From assembly GCF_004684095.1 (NCBI RefSeq), contig NZ_SRII01000004.1:62001-126000 (forward strand): a stretch of 64,000 nucleotides of DNA, given 5' to 3'. The DNA comes from Hymenobacter sp. UV11 (GTDB lineage: Bacteria > Bacteroidota > Bacteroidia > Cytophagales > Hymenobacteraceae). The notes under the pieces were generated by a model. It saw only the letters and a program-made list of their open reading frames with translations, was not told the origin of the DNA and searched no databases. Position numbers and translations under genes: made by a program. Shown piece after piece: positions 22,399-32,519 of the stretch (position 1 is its first letter; each line of letters opens with the position of its first letter).

Positions 22399-25398
22399 CT
22401 AGCGCCGCTCGCGCAGGTAGGGCTCCAGCACGGCCATGGCCCGCCCGGCGCGCACGGTATCGCCGGTTTGGGCGGCGGCCCGGTACACGTTCTGAATCTG
22501 AATCAGGTCGAGGCGCTGGTAGAAGCTGAACAGGCCGGCGTCGGGCCGGGTGGTGAGGTAGGAAAGCGACTGCGTGGCATTCTGGAAAGTGGTGTCCAGC
22601 AGCTCGTTGGCGCGGGCGCGCTGGCCGCCGGCCACCAGCGCGGGCGCCAGCAGCGGCGAATACGTGTCGTAGGGCACCGTGTCCATCGGCATCACTTGCA
22701 GGCAAAAAGTGGCGACTTCGCTGGCCTTGGCCGGGTTGCCGGCGGCCAGGTAGGAGTTGGCCAGGCGCACGAACTTATCGCGGTAGTAAGCCGGGTAGCG
22801 CAGGCTGTTTTCGTCGTAATAAATCTTTTTGTTCTGGAGGCCGCGGTAGGCGAAGGTGTGCAGCAGCTTCTGGTAGTTGAGCTCGGGCTCGACGTAACCC
22901 TCGTCGCCGTTGCGCGCGTAGCCGGGGTCGCGCAGCGGCAGCAGCCGGTAGGCCAGCCCTTCGAGCTGGAAATACGGCTCCAACCCCAGGTAGTCGGCCG
23001 GCGACACCGTGGAACTGAAGTAGATGGGCCGTCGCCAGTTATTGGTGCTGATAATGTCCAGAATGGCCAAATGCTTCTTCTCCATAGCGCCCTTGCCCAT
23101 GCTCCAGTGCAGCTCGCTCACCAGCTGGTTCTGCCGGTCTTTCGGGATGATACCCAGCCGCTTGACGGTGGCCGTGTCCACTTTCAGGAAAAACTTGGGG
23201 GTAGGGAAAGTAGAAGTCGAAAACGTGCCGTCGGTGTATTTCAGCAGCGGGCTGTCTTGGCCCACGAGGCCGATAAACTGCTTCACGTCGAGGCTATCCA
23301 CCGAGGGATTAGGCATGAAGGGCAGCATGTCGTTGGTGCCCAACGCGTAGGAGGTATCGCCCATCGAGATGGGCACCGGCGGCGACTGGTACGCCGCGCG
23401 CTTCATCTGCTGGATGTACCAGTCGGTGTTCAAATACGGCAGCACCGCCACGCGCACGTCGGTACGAATGCCTTCCACCTCCTGCGCGTACCAGAGCGGA
23501 AACGTGTCGTTGTCGCCGTTGGTGAACAGAATGGCGTTTTGGGCGCAGCTATTGAGCAGGTTCTTAGCCGCATCTACCGAGGCGTAGCGGCCCGAGCGGT
23601 CGTGGTCGTCCCAGCCCTGGGCAATGAGAATAGCCGGCGAGGCCAGCCCCAGCAGCACCGCCACGGCCGTGCGCAACTGGCTGTTTTGCAAAAAGCTACG
23701 CAGCCCCTGCGCCAGCCCCAGCACGCCCAGCCCAATCCAGATGGCAAACGCAAACGTGGCCCCCGTGAAGGTGTAGTCGCGCTCGCGCGGCTCCACGGGC
23801 GGCTGGTTGAGGTACACCACAATAGCCAGGCCCGTGAACACGAACAGCAGCCCCACCACCAGCGCATCGTGCTGGCGCCGGTACGCCTGAAAAAACAGCC
23901 CAATCAGCCCCAGAATCAGTGGAATAGCGAAGAAATTATTGTGCGCGAAGCTCTGGCCAAAGCGGGGGGGTAGGGTGCTTTTGGCCGGGCTAAACGGCGT
24001 GACCACGCCCGCCTGCTGAATATCGGATTCGCGCCCCACGTAGTTCCAGCCGAAGTAGCGCCAGAACATGTGCCCCACCTGGTAGTGCAGCAAGAAGCTG
24101 ATATTCTGGCCCATCGTGGGCTTTTGGCCCGCCTGCAGGTCGGGCAGCCAGTTCTGGTACTCCTGCAAGTGGCCGGGCAGCGTGCTGTAGATGCGCGGCA
24201 GCAGCATCTTGTCGGCCTCGGCGTAGCCGGGCTCCTGGGCGCGGGGTAGGGCCTCCATGTAGCGGCCGGCTTCGCGCCGGTAGCGCGGGGCGCCTTCCTC
24301 GTAGTGGTCGGGCTGGGCATTGAGCTGCGGGCCAAACAGCAGCGGCCGCGAGCCGTACTGTTCGCGCTTGAGGTAGCTCACGAAGCTCAGCACATCCGAC
24401 GGATTATTCTCGTTGATAGTGGGGTGAAACGAGGCCCGAATCGGCACAATCAAATAGCTCGTGTAGCCAATCAGGATGAAGGTGAAGCACAGCATGGCCG
24501 TGTTCAGCAGCTGGCTGCGGCGGCGGTACGAGAGCCGGAAGCCCGCGTAAATCAAGCTCAAAAACACCCCCAGAAAAATCACTACCCCCGCATTAAACGG
24601 CAAGCCCAATGCATTGATAAAGAACACCTCGAAGCCGCCCGCCAGCGTGGGTAGGCCCGGAATAATACCCACCAGCACCGACCCCACGAGTACCATGCTG
24701 ACTACCAGCGTGCCCGCGCCGCCCAGCGCCGTGGGTCGCGCCGCCCAGCGGTAGTAGTACACCAGCGCCAGGGCCGGCAGGGCCAGCAAATTCAGCAAGT
24801 GCACCCCGATGCTGAGGCCGATGACGTAGGCAATGAGGATGAGCCACTTATCGGAGTCGGCCTGGTCGGCGCGGGCCTCCCATTTCAGCATCAGCCACAC
24901 CACGGCCGCCGTGCACAGGCTCGACATGGCGTACACTTCACCCTCCACGGCATTAAACCAAAATGAGTCGGAGAACGCGAAGCTGAGTGCGCCCACCGCG
25001 CCCGCGCCCAGCAGCAGCCAGGTTTGGCCGGCGGTAGGCTCGGCGGGTTCGGCCGTTTCAGAGGGGGTAGGCGCGCCGGCCAGCAGCTTGCGCCCGAGCC
25101 GGGTAATTATCCAGAACAGAAACAGCACCGTGAAGGCGCTGCTCAGCCCCGAGAGCGCATTGATGAGCACCGGCACCGCCGGCGCGTGCCCGAAGCTGAG
25201 CAGCGACACCAGCCGCCCCAGCAGCAAAAACGTGGGCGCGCCCGGCGGGTGCGGCACCAGCAGCTTGTAGGAGCAGGCAATGAATTCGCCGCAATCCCAG
25301 AACGAGGCGGTGGGCTCCAGGGTAAGCAGGTAGGTAGCCAGGGCCACGCCGAACACGGCCCACCCTACCCAGGTGTTGAGCTTGTTAAACGAACGCAT
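22399..25398 (-). CDS. DUF2723 multi-pass membrane protein, probable GT-C-type glycosyltransferase
   Basis: A 999-residue protein. MRSFNKLNTWVGWAVFGVALATYLLTLEPTASFWDCGEFIACSYKLLVPHPPGAPTF is the DUF2723 signature, with acidic residues in the first loop as in GT-C (protein O-mannosyltransferase-like) enzymes. About ten membrane helices follow to residue 560 or so, then a soluble domain with NGDNDTFPLWYAQEVEGIRTDV and DRFVRLANSYLAAGNPAKA-like helical repeats at the C-terminus. The family is widespread in Bacteroidota; its substrate is not established. The start at 25398 is preferred since 76 upstream residues are not membrane-like. tRNA-Val lies upstream in the opposite direction. Confidence 0.82.
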   Translation of the reverse strand: MRSFNKLNTWVGWAVFGVALATYLLTLEPTASFWDCGEFIACSYKLLVPHPPGAPTFLLLGRLVSLLSFGHAPAVPVLINALSGLSSAFTVLFLFWIITRLGRKLLAGAPTPSETAEPAEPTAGQTWLLLGAGAVGALSFAFSDSFWFNAVEGEVYAMSSLCTAAVVWLMLKWEARADQADSDKWLILIAYVIGLSIGVHLLNLLALPALALVYYYRWAARPTALGGAGTLVVSMVLVGSVLVGIIPGLPTLAGGFEVFFINALGLPFNAGVVIFLGVFLSLIYAGFRLSYRRRSQLLNTAMLCFTFILIGYTSYLIVPIRASFHPTINENNPSDVLSFVSYLKREQYGSRPLLFGPQLNAQPDHYEEGAPRYRREAGRYMEALPRAQEPGYAEADKMLLPRIYSTLPGHLQEYQNWLPDLQAGQKPTMGQNISFLLHYQVGHMFWRYFGWNYVGRESDIQQAGVVTPFSPAKSTLPPRFGQSFAHNNFFAIPLILGLIGLFFQAYRRQHDALVVGLLFVFTGLAIVVYLNQPPVEPRERDYTFTGATFAFAIWIGLGVLGLAQGLRSFLQNSQLRTAVAVLLGLASPAILIAQGWDDHDRSGRYASVDAAKNLLNSCAQNAILFTNGDNDTFPLWYAQEVEGIRTDVRVAVLPYLNTDWYIQQMKRAAYQSPPVPISMGDTSYALGTNDMLPFMPNPSVDSLDVKQFIGLVGQDSPLLKYTDGTFSTSTFPTPKFFLKVDTATVKRLGIIPKDRQNQLVSELHWSMGKGAMEKKHLAILDIISTNNWRRPIYFSSTVSPADYLGLEPYFQLEGLAYRLLPLRDPGYARNGDEGYVEPELNYQKLLHTFAYRGLQNKKIYYDENSLRYPAYYRDKFVRLANSYLAAGNPAKASEVATFCLQVMPMDTVPYDTYSPLLAPALVAGGQRARANELLDTTFQNATQSLSYLTTRPDAGLFSFYQRLDLIQIQNVYRAAAQTGDTVRAGRAMAVLEPYLRERR

Positions 25399-25629
25399 AA
25401 AGCGGGGATGTAGGTGGGAGGGAGGAAGTTGGGAGACACTACACGCGGCCGGCCGGCACATCCTAACGACAGCCGCGCCCCGCTCAGGGTTGCGCGGCCT
25501 TCGGCTGCCAGCGAGGGGGTAGGGAGTCCCCACCAGGCTGCCCCGCCGATTCTGTGGCGCGGCCATGCCCACCAATCGGCCGGCCGGCGTACTTTTGCGC
25601 CCGGCGCGCCCGCTTCGGCGCGCCACGCC

Positions 25630-25703
<74 letters not shown>

Positions 25704-25707
25704 CTAG

Positions 25708-25741
25708 AACGCCCTTCAGGATGCTCCTGAAGGGCGTTTTT
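25708..25741 (+). terminator. Terminator after tRNA-Val
   Basis: ACGCCCTTCAGG pairs with CCTGAAGGGCGT around an ATGCT loop, followed by five T, five bases after the tRNA. Confidence 0.92.
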
Positions 25742-25904
25742 GGTTTAAGCTCCGAAGTATCAGCTAGGGCGAATTCAGGGTGGATGCGCAGAGGATAGTG
25801 CCGCAGTAGCTTAACCAGACGAGCCCCGCTTCAGAAAGTCCCCCAAATTGGCGCCTAGCTTGCCGCTTTATTAAGCGCTAGCTACTCTGTTGATATTCGT
25901 GTTT

Positions 25905-27224
25905 ATGCACACGCTACTAGTACTTTATCTGCTGGGCGCGGGCCTGTGGCGCACGGCGCTGGCCCAGCCGGCGGCGCCTACCCCCCCGGCGCGCGACCTG
26001 GCCTTTTACCTGACCCAGGCCCGCGACAACAGCCCCCTAACCCACGATATTCGCAACCAGGGCCAGGCCGTGCAGCTCGAAACCGAGCGGCTGCGCGCCT
26101 TTTATACCAAAGCCGCCGGCACGCTGGTGGGCAACTACACGGCCGTGCCGGTGCTTAACCGCGACAACGGCCGCACCCGCCTCAGCTACGGAGCCGATGC
26201 CTCGACCACCAACTACGTGGGCTACGACGTGGCCCTGAGCAACGGCTCGCTCTACCAGGGCTATGCCCAGCTCACGCAGCCGCTCTTCAACCAGAAGCGC
26301 TTCGAGGCCTATGCCCAGCAGGCCCAAGGCCTGGGCCTGAGCCAGCAAAACCTGGCCCGGCTCTCGCTGCACGACCTGGAGAAGCTGGTAGGCGACCAGT
26401 ACATTCTCTGCCGGCAGGACCTTGACCAGCTGGCCTACGTGCGCGAGCTGCTCGATATTCTGGGCCGGCAGCGGCTGCTGGTGCAGAAGCTCGTGGAAGC
26501 CAGCCTGCTCAAGCAGTCGGACTACCTGCTGCTCAATATTGAGGTTGAAACCCAACAGGTTTTTCTCAATACCTACCGCACGGCCTACCACCGCGACCTG
26601 CTGGATTTGAACGTATTGTGCGGCATTGGCGATACGGCGGAGGTGCCCCTGGCGGCCCCCGACCTGGCGCTGCGCCGCCAGGGGCCACCGGTGGGCCTCT
26701 CGGGTTTTACGCAGCGCTACCGCCTCGATAGCTTGGTGCTGACGGCCAACCAGCGGGTGTTTGAGACGCGCTACCAGCCGCTGGTGAATGCCTTTGCCAA
26801 CGGCGGCCTGGAAGCTATTTCGCTGGCCGATATTCCGCAGCGCTTTGGGGTGAGCGCGGGGCTGAGCTTCAGCGTGTATCTCTTCGACGGCCACCAGCGC
26901 CAAACCAGCCGCAACCGTACCCACGTGCTGCTCGAAACTACCCGCGCCTACCAGCGCAACTTTGCCACCGTCAACCCCGTGCGCCAGCAGCGCCTACTCT
27001 ACGAGCTGCGCCAGCTGACCGAGCGCCAGCGCCTGGCCCGCGAGCAGATTGCCAGCTACCGCCAGGTGCTCGACTCGTACAAGCGCGAAACCATTGCCGG
27101 GCAGCTATCGGTGGTGTTCTACGTGCAGGTGCTCAAGAACTACGCCGTGGCCGCCCGCGACCTGGTGCTACTGGAAAACAACCGCCTGCTACTTATTAAT
27201 GCCTACAATTACTGGACGTGGTAG
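25905..27224 (+). CDS. TolC-family outer-membrane efflux protein
   Basis: The product is 439 residues with a signal peptide (MHTLLVLYLLGAGLWRTALAQ). Long amphipathic helices and strands follow in the TolC pattern (SLHDLEKLVGDQYILCRQDL, QKLVEASLLKQSDYLLLNIEVE, and the repeat half RLLYELRQLTERQRLAREQIASYRQVLDSYKRETIAGQLSVVFYVQVL). It forms the outer-membrane channel of the RND pump encoded next, for export of unknown substrates. The ATG at 25905 is chosen over an upstream TTG at 25890. Confidence 0.88.
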   Translation: MHTLLVLYLLGAGLWRTALAQPAAPTPPARDLAFYLTQARDNSPLTHDIRNQGQAVQLETERLRAFYTKAAGTLVGNYTAVPVLNRDNGRTRLSYGADASTTNYVGYDVALSNGSLYQGYAQLTQPLFNQKRFEAYAQQAQGLGLSQQNLARLSLHDLEKLVGDQYILCRQDLDQLAYVRELLDILGRQRLLVQKLVEASLLKQSDYLLLNIEVETQQVFLNTYRTAYHRDLLDLNVLCGIGDTAEVPLAAPDLALRRQGPPVGLSGFTQRYRLDSLVLTANQRVFETRYQPLVNAFANGGLEAISLADIPQRFGVSAGLSFSVYLFDGHQRQTSRNRTHVLLETTRAYQRNFATVNPVRQQRLLYELRQLTERQRLAREQIASYRQVLDSYKRETIAGQLSVVFYVQVLKNYAVAARDLVLLENNRLLLINAYNYWTW

Positions 27225-27254
27225 GCTTACTCAACCCCGTTGAGTCATAATACA

Positions 27255-27354
27255 GTTCGTCATGCTGAGCTTGTCGAAGCATCTCTACCGCATCGTTCGG
27301 GTTACTAATCTAACGGCGTGGTAGAGATGCTTCGACAAGCTCAGCATGACGAAC
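27255..27354. repeat. Inverted repeat, GCTTCGACAAGCTCAGCATG family, perfect 35-bp arms
   Basis: Arms at 27255-27289 and 27320-27354 are exact reverse complements with a 30-base loop. It starts 31 bases after the TolC gene and lies between it and the adaptor gene, within the presumed operon. Relatives lie at 58089-58208 and, as a half copy, 49481-49510. Confidence 0.95.
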
Positions 27355-27387
27355 GGATTGGATGCTTTTGTCAGCTTGTCTTTACTT

Positions 27388-28323
27388 ATGCGCTCTCGAC
27401 TTTTCTTTCGCCTACTGTGCTGCTTGCCAGCCTTGCTCCTCACAGCCTGCCGCGGCGGCGCGCCCGCCGATGAGGAAGACGTGGCCGGCCCGCCGGCCCG
27501 CGCCCAGGTGCAGGCCGTGACTGTCAGCACCCAAAACCTGACTCAGTACCGCACCTTTCCGGCCACCTCGACCTACCCCCGCAAGAGCACCGTAACGGCC
27601 CCGGTGGCCGGCTACGTCACGGGCGTGAAGGTGCGCCTCGGCGACCGCGTCACGGCCGGGCAGGTGCTCTTCACGCTCGAAACCAAGGAGCGCCGGGCGC
27701 TGGGCAGCTCCATTCAGCGCATCGACCCCAGCCTCAAGGGCTTCGGGCTGGTGTCGGTGGCGGCGCCCTCGCCCGGCATCATCAGCGTGCTCAACGTGCA
27801 GCAGTCGGGCGATTACCTGCTGGAAGGCACGGCGCTGTGCACGGTGGCCGAGAGCAGCCGGCTGGTGTTTCAGCTCAATTTGCCCTACGAGTACCACGCC
27901 CTGGCCCAAGGCAACCCCACCTGCACCATCGTGCTGCCCGACAGCACCCGCCTCACGGGCACGGTGCAGGCCCCGCTGGCCAGCGTGAGCCCCGGCCAGT
28001 CGGAGGTGTACCTGGTGCGGCCCAACAACCCGCCGGGCGTCATTCCGGAGAATTTGATTGTGCAGGTGCGCCTCACCCAGGCCCGGCGGCCCCAGGCCCA
28101 GACGCTCCCTACCCCCTGCGTGCTGGCCGATGAGACGCTGCATCATTTTTGGGTGATGAAGCTGGTCAATGACTCGACGGCCGTGAAGGTGCCCGTGACG
28201 CTGGGCGTGCAGCAGCCCGGCGAAACGGAAATCAAAAGCCCCATTTTCAGCCCCAACGACCGCATCCTGAGCGCGGGCAACTACGGCCTGGCCGACACCG
28301 CCCGCGTGAAGCTGACCCGATGA
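27388..28323 (+). CDS. RND efflux periplasmic adaptor (membrane-fusion) lipoprotein
   Basis: The product is about 311 residues, with lipobox LLTAC, then the adaptor hallmarks: a barrel-sandwich half (VTAPVAGYVTGVKVRLGDRVTAGQVLFTLE), the matching second half (SVAAPSPGIISVLNVQQSGDYLLEG), and beta-barrel and MP domains (RLVFQLNLPYEYHAL, ENLIVQVRL). The coiled-coil hairpin between the two lipoyl halves is very short, since only about 20 residues (ERRALGSSIQRIDPSLKGFG) separate them. The next gene overlaps it by an ATGA. Confidence 0.88.
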   Translation: MRSRLFFRLLCCLPALLLTACRGGAPADEEDVAGPPARAQVQAVTVSTQNLTQYRTFPATSTYPRKSTVTAPVAGYVTGVKVRLGDRVTAGQVLFTLETKERRALGSSIQRIDPSLKGFGLVSVAAPSPGIISVLNVQQSGDYLLEGTALCTVAESSRLVFQLNLPYEYHALAQGNPTCTIVLPDSTRLTGTVQAPLASVSPGQSEVYLVRPNNPPGVIPENLIVQVRLTQARRPQAQTLPTPCVLADETLHHFWVMKLVNDSTAVKVPVTLGVQQPGETEIKSPIFSPNDRILSAGNYGLADTARVKLTR

Positions 28324-31300
28324 GCGAGCCCACGACCCTACCCCCCTCCGCGCCGCCCAGGGCCGCCGCGCCTACCCCCCGCGACCCGGCCGACGCCACG
28401 TATTTCCAGACCTACCGCAAGCCGATTCTGCTCATCGGGCTGCTGCTGCTGGCGGTGGGGCTGTTTGCGTATTCGCGGATGCAAACGGCTTTGTTTCCGG
28501 AAGTTACGTTTCCCAAAATCACGCTCATCGCCGATGCCGGGCAGCAGCCCATCGACCGCATGATGATAACCGTGACCAAGCCCCTGGAGGCCGCCGTGAA
28601 GCGCGTGAAGGGCGTGACGGTGGTGAAGAGCAGCACCAGCCGGGGCTCGTGCGTGGTGCAGGTATTCCTGAACTGGAACGTGGACGTGTACAGCACCAAG
28701 GCCCAGCTCGAAAGCCGCGTGAACGAGATAAAGGGGCTGCTGCCGGCGGGCGTCACCATCGCCACCGAGGCCATGAACCAGTCGCTGTTTCCGGTGCTGG
28801 GCTACTCGCTGGAGAGCAATTCGCGCTCGCCCATTGCCCTGCGCGACGCGGCCAATCTGCTGGCCCGGCCGCTGTTTTCGCAGGTGCCGGGCGCTTCCAA
28901 CGTGATAGTGCGCGGCGGCAAGGCCAAGGAGTTTGTGGTCATTCCGGACCCGGCCCGGCTGGCGGGGCAGCGCGTCACGTCGGCCCAGCTGCAGGCGGCG
29001 TTTGCCAACACCAACTTTGTGCAGTCGGCGGGCAACCTGGCCAGCTTCCGGCGCCTCTACCTCACGCTGGCCGACACCCGCCTGGGCTCGGCCGATGACC
29101 TGCGCCGCGTGGTTATCCGCGCCGATTCGGGCCGCGTGGTGCGGGTGCAGGACGTGGCCACGGTGGACATTCAGGAGCAGCAGGAGTTCGTGCTCATCAA
29201 CGCCAACGGCCACGCCGCGGTGCTCATCGACCTGGTGAAGCAGCAGGGGGTAGACCTCACCACCTTCGCCCACGACGCCCACGCCAAGGCCGCCGAGCTG
29301 CGCCGCCTCCTACCCCCCGGCATGACCCTGAAGCCCTACTACGACCAGTCGGTATTCGTGGGCGATAGTATTGACAGCGTGATACATAGCATCGTGGAAG
29401 GGCTGGCGCTGGCCATTCTGGTGATGATAGTGTTTCTGCGCTCGTGGCGGGCCAGCCTGGCGGTGCTGCTGACCATTCCGGTCACGGTCTGCTTCACGCT
29501 GCTGGTGCTTTATTTGTTTGGTATTACGTTGGATATCATGTCGTTGGGCGCCATTGCGGCCTCGGTGGGGTTGATTATCGACGACGCCATCGTCATCATT
29601 GAGCAGATATACCGGCAGCACGAGGAAAACCCCGAGCATAGCAATACCAAGGTGGTGCGGCTGGCCATCGCGGGGCTGTTTCCGGCCATGGTAGCGTCGT
29701 CGCTGAGCACCATCGTCATCCACTTTCCCTTCCGGCTGATGAGCGGGCTGGCGGGTAGCTTCTTCAAAGAACTATCTGATACGATGCAGATTACGATGGT
29801 TTGCTCGTTTCTGGTGACGTGGCTGCTGCTGCCGGTGCTGCACCTGGTTATCGGCTACCGGCCGGGCAAAAACGCCCACTCGCACAACGTGGCTCAGGAG
29901 CAGGCCGACAAGCTCAGCTGGCTCACCAACCTGTTTGCCCGGCCGCTGCTGGCGCTGGTGCTGCTGCTGGGGCTGGGGGTAGGCGCCTACCTGGCCTCGG
30001 GCCGCCTCGAAACGGGCTTCCTACCCGACCTCGACGAGGGTACCATTGTGCTCGACTACCACGGCCCGCCCGGTACCTCGCAGGCCGAGATGGACCGCAT
30101 TCTGCGCCAGATTGAGCGCGAGATTATCACCAAAAACCCTGAGGTGCAGAGCTACTCGCGGCGCACCGGCATCGGCCTGGCCTTCGACACGCGCCCGCCC
30201 GAGTACGGCGACTACCTCATCCAGCTGCGGCGCGACCACAAGCTCTCCACCCCCGAGGTTATCAACCAGTTGCGCCAGCGCATCGAGGCCACCCAACCGG
30301 CCTTGACGGTGGACTTTGGCCAGCGCATCGCCGACCTGCTGGGCGACTTGATGAGCAGCTCGAAGCCCATCGAAATCAAGATTTTTGGCGACAACCAGGC
30401 CACCCTCGAAAAGCTCTCGCAGCAAACCGGCAAGGTGCTGGAGAAAGTGCCCGGCGTGGCCGACATTAACGACGGCCTGGTGCCTTCGGGTCCGAGCATC
30501 GTGTTTCGGCCCGACTTTGCCAAGCTGGCGCTCTACGGCCTCACGCCGCTCGATTTTCAGGCCCAGCTCAGCAACCTGGTGGGCGGGCAGCTGTTGGGCA
30601 ACGGCACCACGCAGGCCAGTATTTCGCCGGCGCAGGCGGGCTCGCTGGGCGGCATTCAGGTGGGGCAAATTCAGGACGGCGAGCAGATGCGCCAGGTACG
30701 GCTGCGCTTCGTCGATTTCAGCCAGAACACCCTGGCCCAGCTCGAAAAGCAGGTCATTTTTCTGCCCAATGGCACGCCCCGGCCGCTCACGTTCTTCGCC
30801 ACCATCGACGTGGAGCCCGGCGATGTGGAGCTGCGCCGCGAGGACCTCAAGTCGGTGGCCGTGCTCACGGCCCGCCTCGATGGGCGCGACCTGGGCTCGG
30901 CGGTGCAGGCCATTCGGCAGCAGGTGGGCCGGCAGGTGGCCCTACCCCCCGGCTACACCGTGCAGTACGGCGGCGCGTATGCCGAGCAGCAGTCGTCGTT
31001 CCGCGAGCTGGAGCTTATTCTGCTCACGGCCAGCTTGTTGGTGTTCGCGGTGCTGCTGTTTTTGTTCCGCGAGTGGCTGGTGTCGCTGCTGGTCATTTTT
31101 ATCTCGGTGATGGGCATTACGGGCTGCGTGCTAGGGCTATTTTTCGCCGGTATTCCGCTGAACGTGAGCAGCTACACCGGCATTATCATGATTGTGGGCA
31201 TCATCGCGGAGAACGCCATTTTCACGGTGCACCAGTTCTATGAGTCGCTGCGCGAGACGGGCGATGTGGACACGGCCATTCGCTACGCCATTGCGCTGCG

Positions 31301-31529
31301 CATCCGGCCCAAGCTGATGACGGCCATCGGGGCCATTCTGGCCTTGTCGCCGCTGGCGCTGGGCATCGGGCTGGGCGCCCAGATGCAGCAGCCGCTGGCC
31401 GTGGCCGTGATTGGCGGCTTCGTGGTGGCGTTGCCCATGCTGCTGTTTGTGCTGCCCACCGGCATGCGCCTGATTTACCACCACGTGCGCCCGCCGGAGG
31501 CCGTGGCGGCTACGCCGGCGCCGGCGTAG
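28320..31529 (+). CDS. RND-type efflux transporter permease
   Basis: A 1069-residue inner-membrane proton antiporter of the AcrB/CzcA type. After a Pro-rich N-terminal cytosolic tail, helix 1 (PILLIGLLLLAVGLFAYSRM) leads to the pore domain (RMQTALFPEVTFPKITLIADAGQQP). The TM4 proton-relay pair is in GLIIDDAIVIIEQ, with GLFPAMVASSLSTI following. The second half repeats the layout (AIGAILALSPLALGIGLGAQMQQPLAVAVIGGF). The gene overlaps the adaptor gene by four bases, giving the tripartite order TolC, adaptor, pump. Substrate (metal or drug) cannot be read from sequence. Confidence 0.93.
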   Translation: MSEPTTLPPSAPPRAAAPTPRDPADATYFQTYRKPILLIGLLLLAVGLFAYSRMQTALFPEVTFPKITLIADAGQQPIDRMMITVTKPLEAAVKRVKGVTVVKSSTSRGSCVVQVFLNWNVDVYSTKAQLESRVNEIKGLLPAGVTIATEAMNQSLFPVLGYSLESNSRSPIALRDAANLLARPLFSQVPGASNVIVRGGKAKEFVVIPDPARLAGQRVTSAQLQAAFANTNFVQSAGNLASFRRLYLTLADTRLGSADDLRRVVIRADSGRVVRVQDVATVDIQEQQEFVLINANGHAAVLIDLVKQQGVDLTTFAHDAHAKAAELRRLLPPGMTLKPYYDQSVFVGDSIDSVIHSIVEGLALAILVMIVFLRSWRASLAVLLTIPVTVCFTLLVLYLFGITLDIMSLGAIAASVGLIIDDAIVIIEQIYRQHEENPEHSNTKVVRLAIAGLFPAMVASSLSTIVIHFPFRLMSGLAGSFFKELSDTMQITMVCSFLVTWLLLPVLHLVIGYRPGKNAHSHNVAQEQADKLSWLTNLFARPLLALVLLLGLGVGAYLASGRLETGFLPDLDEGTIVLDYHGPPGTSQAEMDRILRQIEREIITKNPEVQSYSRRTGIGLAFDTRPPEYGDYLIQLRRDHKLSTPEVINQLRQRIEATQPALTVDFGQRIADLLGDLMSSSKPIEIKIFGDNQATLEKLSQQTGKVLEKVPGVADINDGLVPSGPSIVFRPDFAKLALYGLTPLDFQAQLSNLVGGQLLGNGTTQASISPAQAGSLGGIQVGQIQDGEQMRQVRLRFVDFSQNTLAQLEKQVIFLPNGTPRPLTFFATIDVEPGDVELRREDLKSVAVLTARLDGRDLGSAVQAIRQQVGRQVALPPGYTVQYGGAYAEQQSSFRELELILLTASLLVFAVLLFLFREWLVSLLVIFISVMGITGCVLGLFFAGIPLNVSSYTGIIMIVGIIAENAIFTVHQFYESLRETGDVDTAIRYAIALRIRPKLMTAIGAILALSPLALGIGLGAQMQQPLAVAVIGGFVVALPMLLFVLPTGMRLIYHHVRPPEAVAATPAPA

Positions 31530-31603
31530 CCACGGCCACAGAAAGACCACAGGATGAGCAGGTAGCTTCGGCTATAACTTCCTCCCTACCCCCCTTTTTT
31601 GGT

Positions 31604-32038
31604 ATGAAACACGTGCTCATTCTGGCGGCCTTTGCGCTGGCAGCCCCCGCCCACTCCTTCGCTCAAACGCTGAAGCCCGCCCAGGTGCCGGCCGCCGCCA
31701 AGGCCACATTCAAAGCCAAATTTCCGGCTGTGAAGACTAATACCTGGGAACGAGAAGGCGACAAATTCGAAGCCGGCTTCAAGCTGAACGGCAAAATGAT
31801 GTCGGCCGTGTTTACGCCCGCCGGTGAGCTGCTGGAAACGGAAACCGATATGCTGCCGGGCCAGCTACCCGCCCCAGTGCGCGCCACACTGGCCCGCGAC
31901 TACCAGGCCTATAAAGTGCGCGAAGCCGCCACCATCGTCGCGGCCACTGGCACCACCACTTACGAGGCCGAAGTGAGCAAAGGCGGCAAGACGCAGGACG
32001 TACTATTCAACGCCGATGGCACTTTAGTCAAGAAGTAA
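31604..32038 (+). CDS. Secreted PepSY-like protein
   Basis: The product is 144 residues with a signal peptide (MKHVLILAAFALAAPAHSFAQ) and a two-repeat PepSY-like fold: AAAKATFKAKFPAVKTNTWEREGDKFEAGFKLNGK and LPAPVRATLARDYQAYKVREAATIVAATGTTTYEAEVSKGGKTQDVLFNADG. Such putative PepSY-like proteins are common periplasmic proteins in Bacteroidota; the function is unknown. It follows the RND operon by 74 bases, and a repeat element starts 20 bases after it. Confidence 0.8.
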   Translation: MKHVLILAAFALAAPAHSFAQTLKPAQVPAAAKATFKAKFPAVKTNTWEREGDKFEAGFKLNGKMMSAVFTPAGELLETETDMLPGQLPAPVRATLARDYQAYKVREAATIVAATGTTTYEAEVSKGGKTQDVLFNADGTLVKK

Positions 32039-32057
32039 TCAGTTGACTTACTGCGGT

Positions 32058-32202
32058 TGTCAGGTCCGGGTACCTGCTCCGGTCCGACGGCGGAGCCGTC
32101 CGACCGGTTGACGGGAGCGCCGCCTGGCCAGTCATTCAGCCGTCGTTCCCGCGACAATCGGTCCGATGGCGGAGCCATCGGACCGGAGCATAGGTACTGA
32201 CA
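32058..32202. repeat. Inverted repeat, CCGGTCCGACGG family
   Basis: GCTCCGGTCCGACGGCGGAG on the left is mirrored by GGTCCGATGGCGGAGCCATC on the right, with outer ends TGTCAG and CTGACA. Both arms are internal hairpins, with several compensating differences (GACGGC/GATGGC). A relative of the element at 21496. Confidence 0.88.
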
Positions 32203-32234
32203 GGGAACCAGGGCGGTTGGGCAACAGCGCTTGG

Positions 32235-32519
32235 CTAACGTGCCCCTACTTTCAGCGCGTAGCCCGACGTGCTGTCTACCTTAAACACGTGGGAATATAT
32301 CACCGAGGCGCCGGCTTTGTTTTTGACTTGGTAGACGTGGTTTATCAAAACGGTATCAGCCTTGGAGCCAATAGCGTGCGGCTCGCCGAAGGAGATAGCC
32401 ACGTAGCTATCAGGGTTTTCCGTGGTTTTTTGCACGTAAGCAGAAATGGCACTCTGGGCCTTGTGGTTGTGCGAGGCGCAGCCGCCAGCGAGCAGCAACA
32501 GTAGCATAAGCTTTCTCAT
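32235..32519 (-). CDS. Small lipoprotein of unknown function
   Basis: The product is 94 residues: signal peptide with lipobox LAGGC, then HNHKAQSAISAYVQKTTENPDSYVAISFGEP and a C-terminal strand region (INHVYQVKNKAGASVIYSHVFKVDSTSGYAL). I recognise no family. Only this short ORF with a clear lipoprotein signal explains the region. Confidence 0.7.
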   Translation of the reverse strand: MRKLMLLLLLAGGCASHNHKAQSAISAYVQKTTENPDSYVAISFGEPHAIGSKADTVLINHVYQVKNKAGASVIYSHVFKVDSTSGYALKVGAR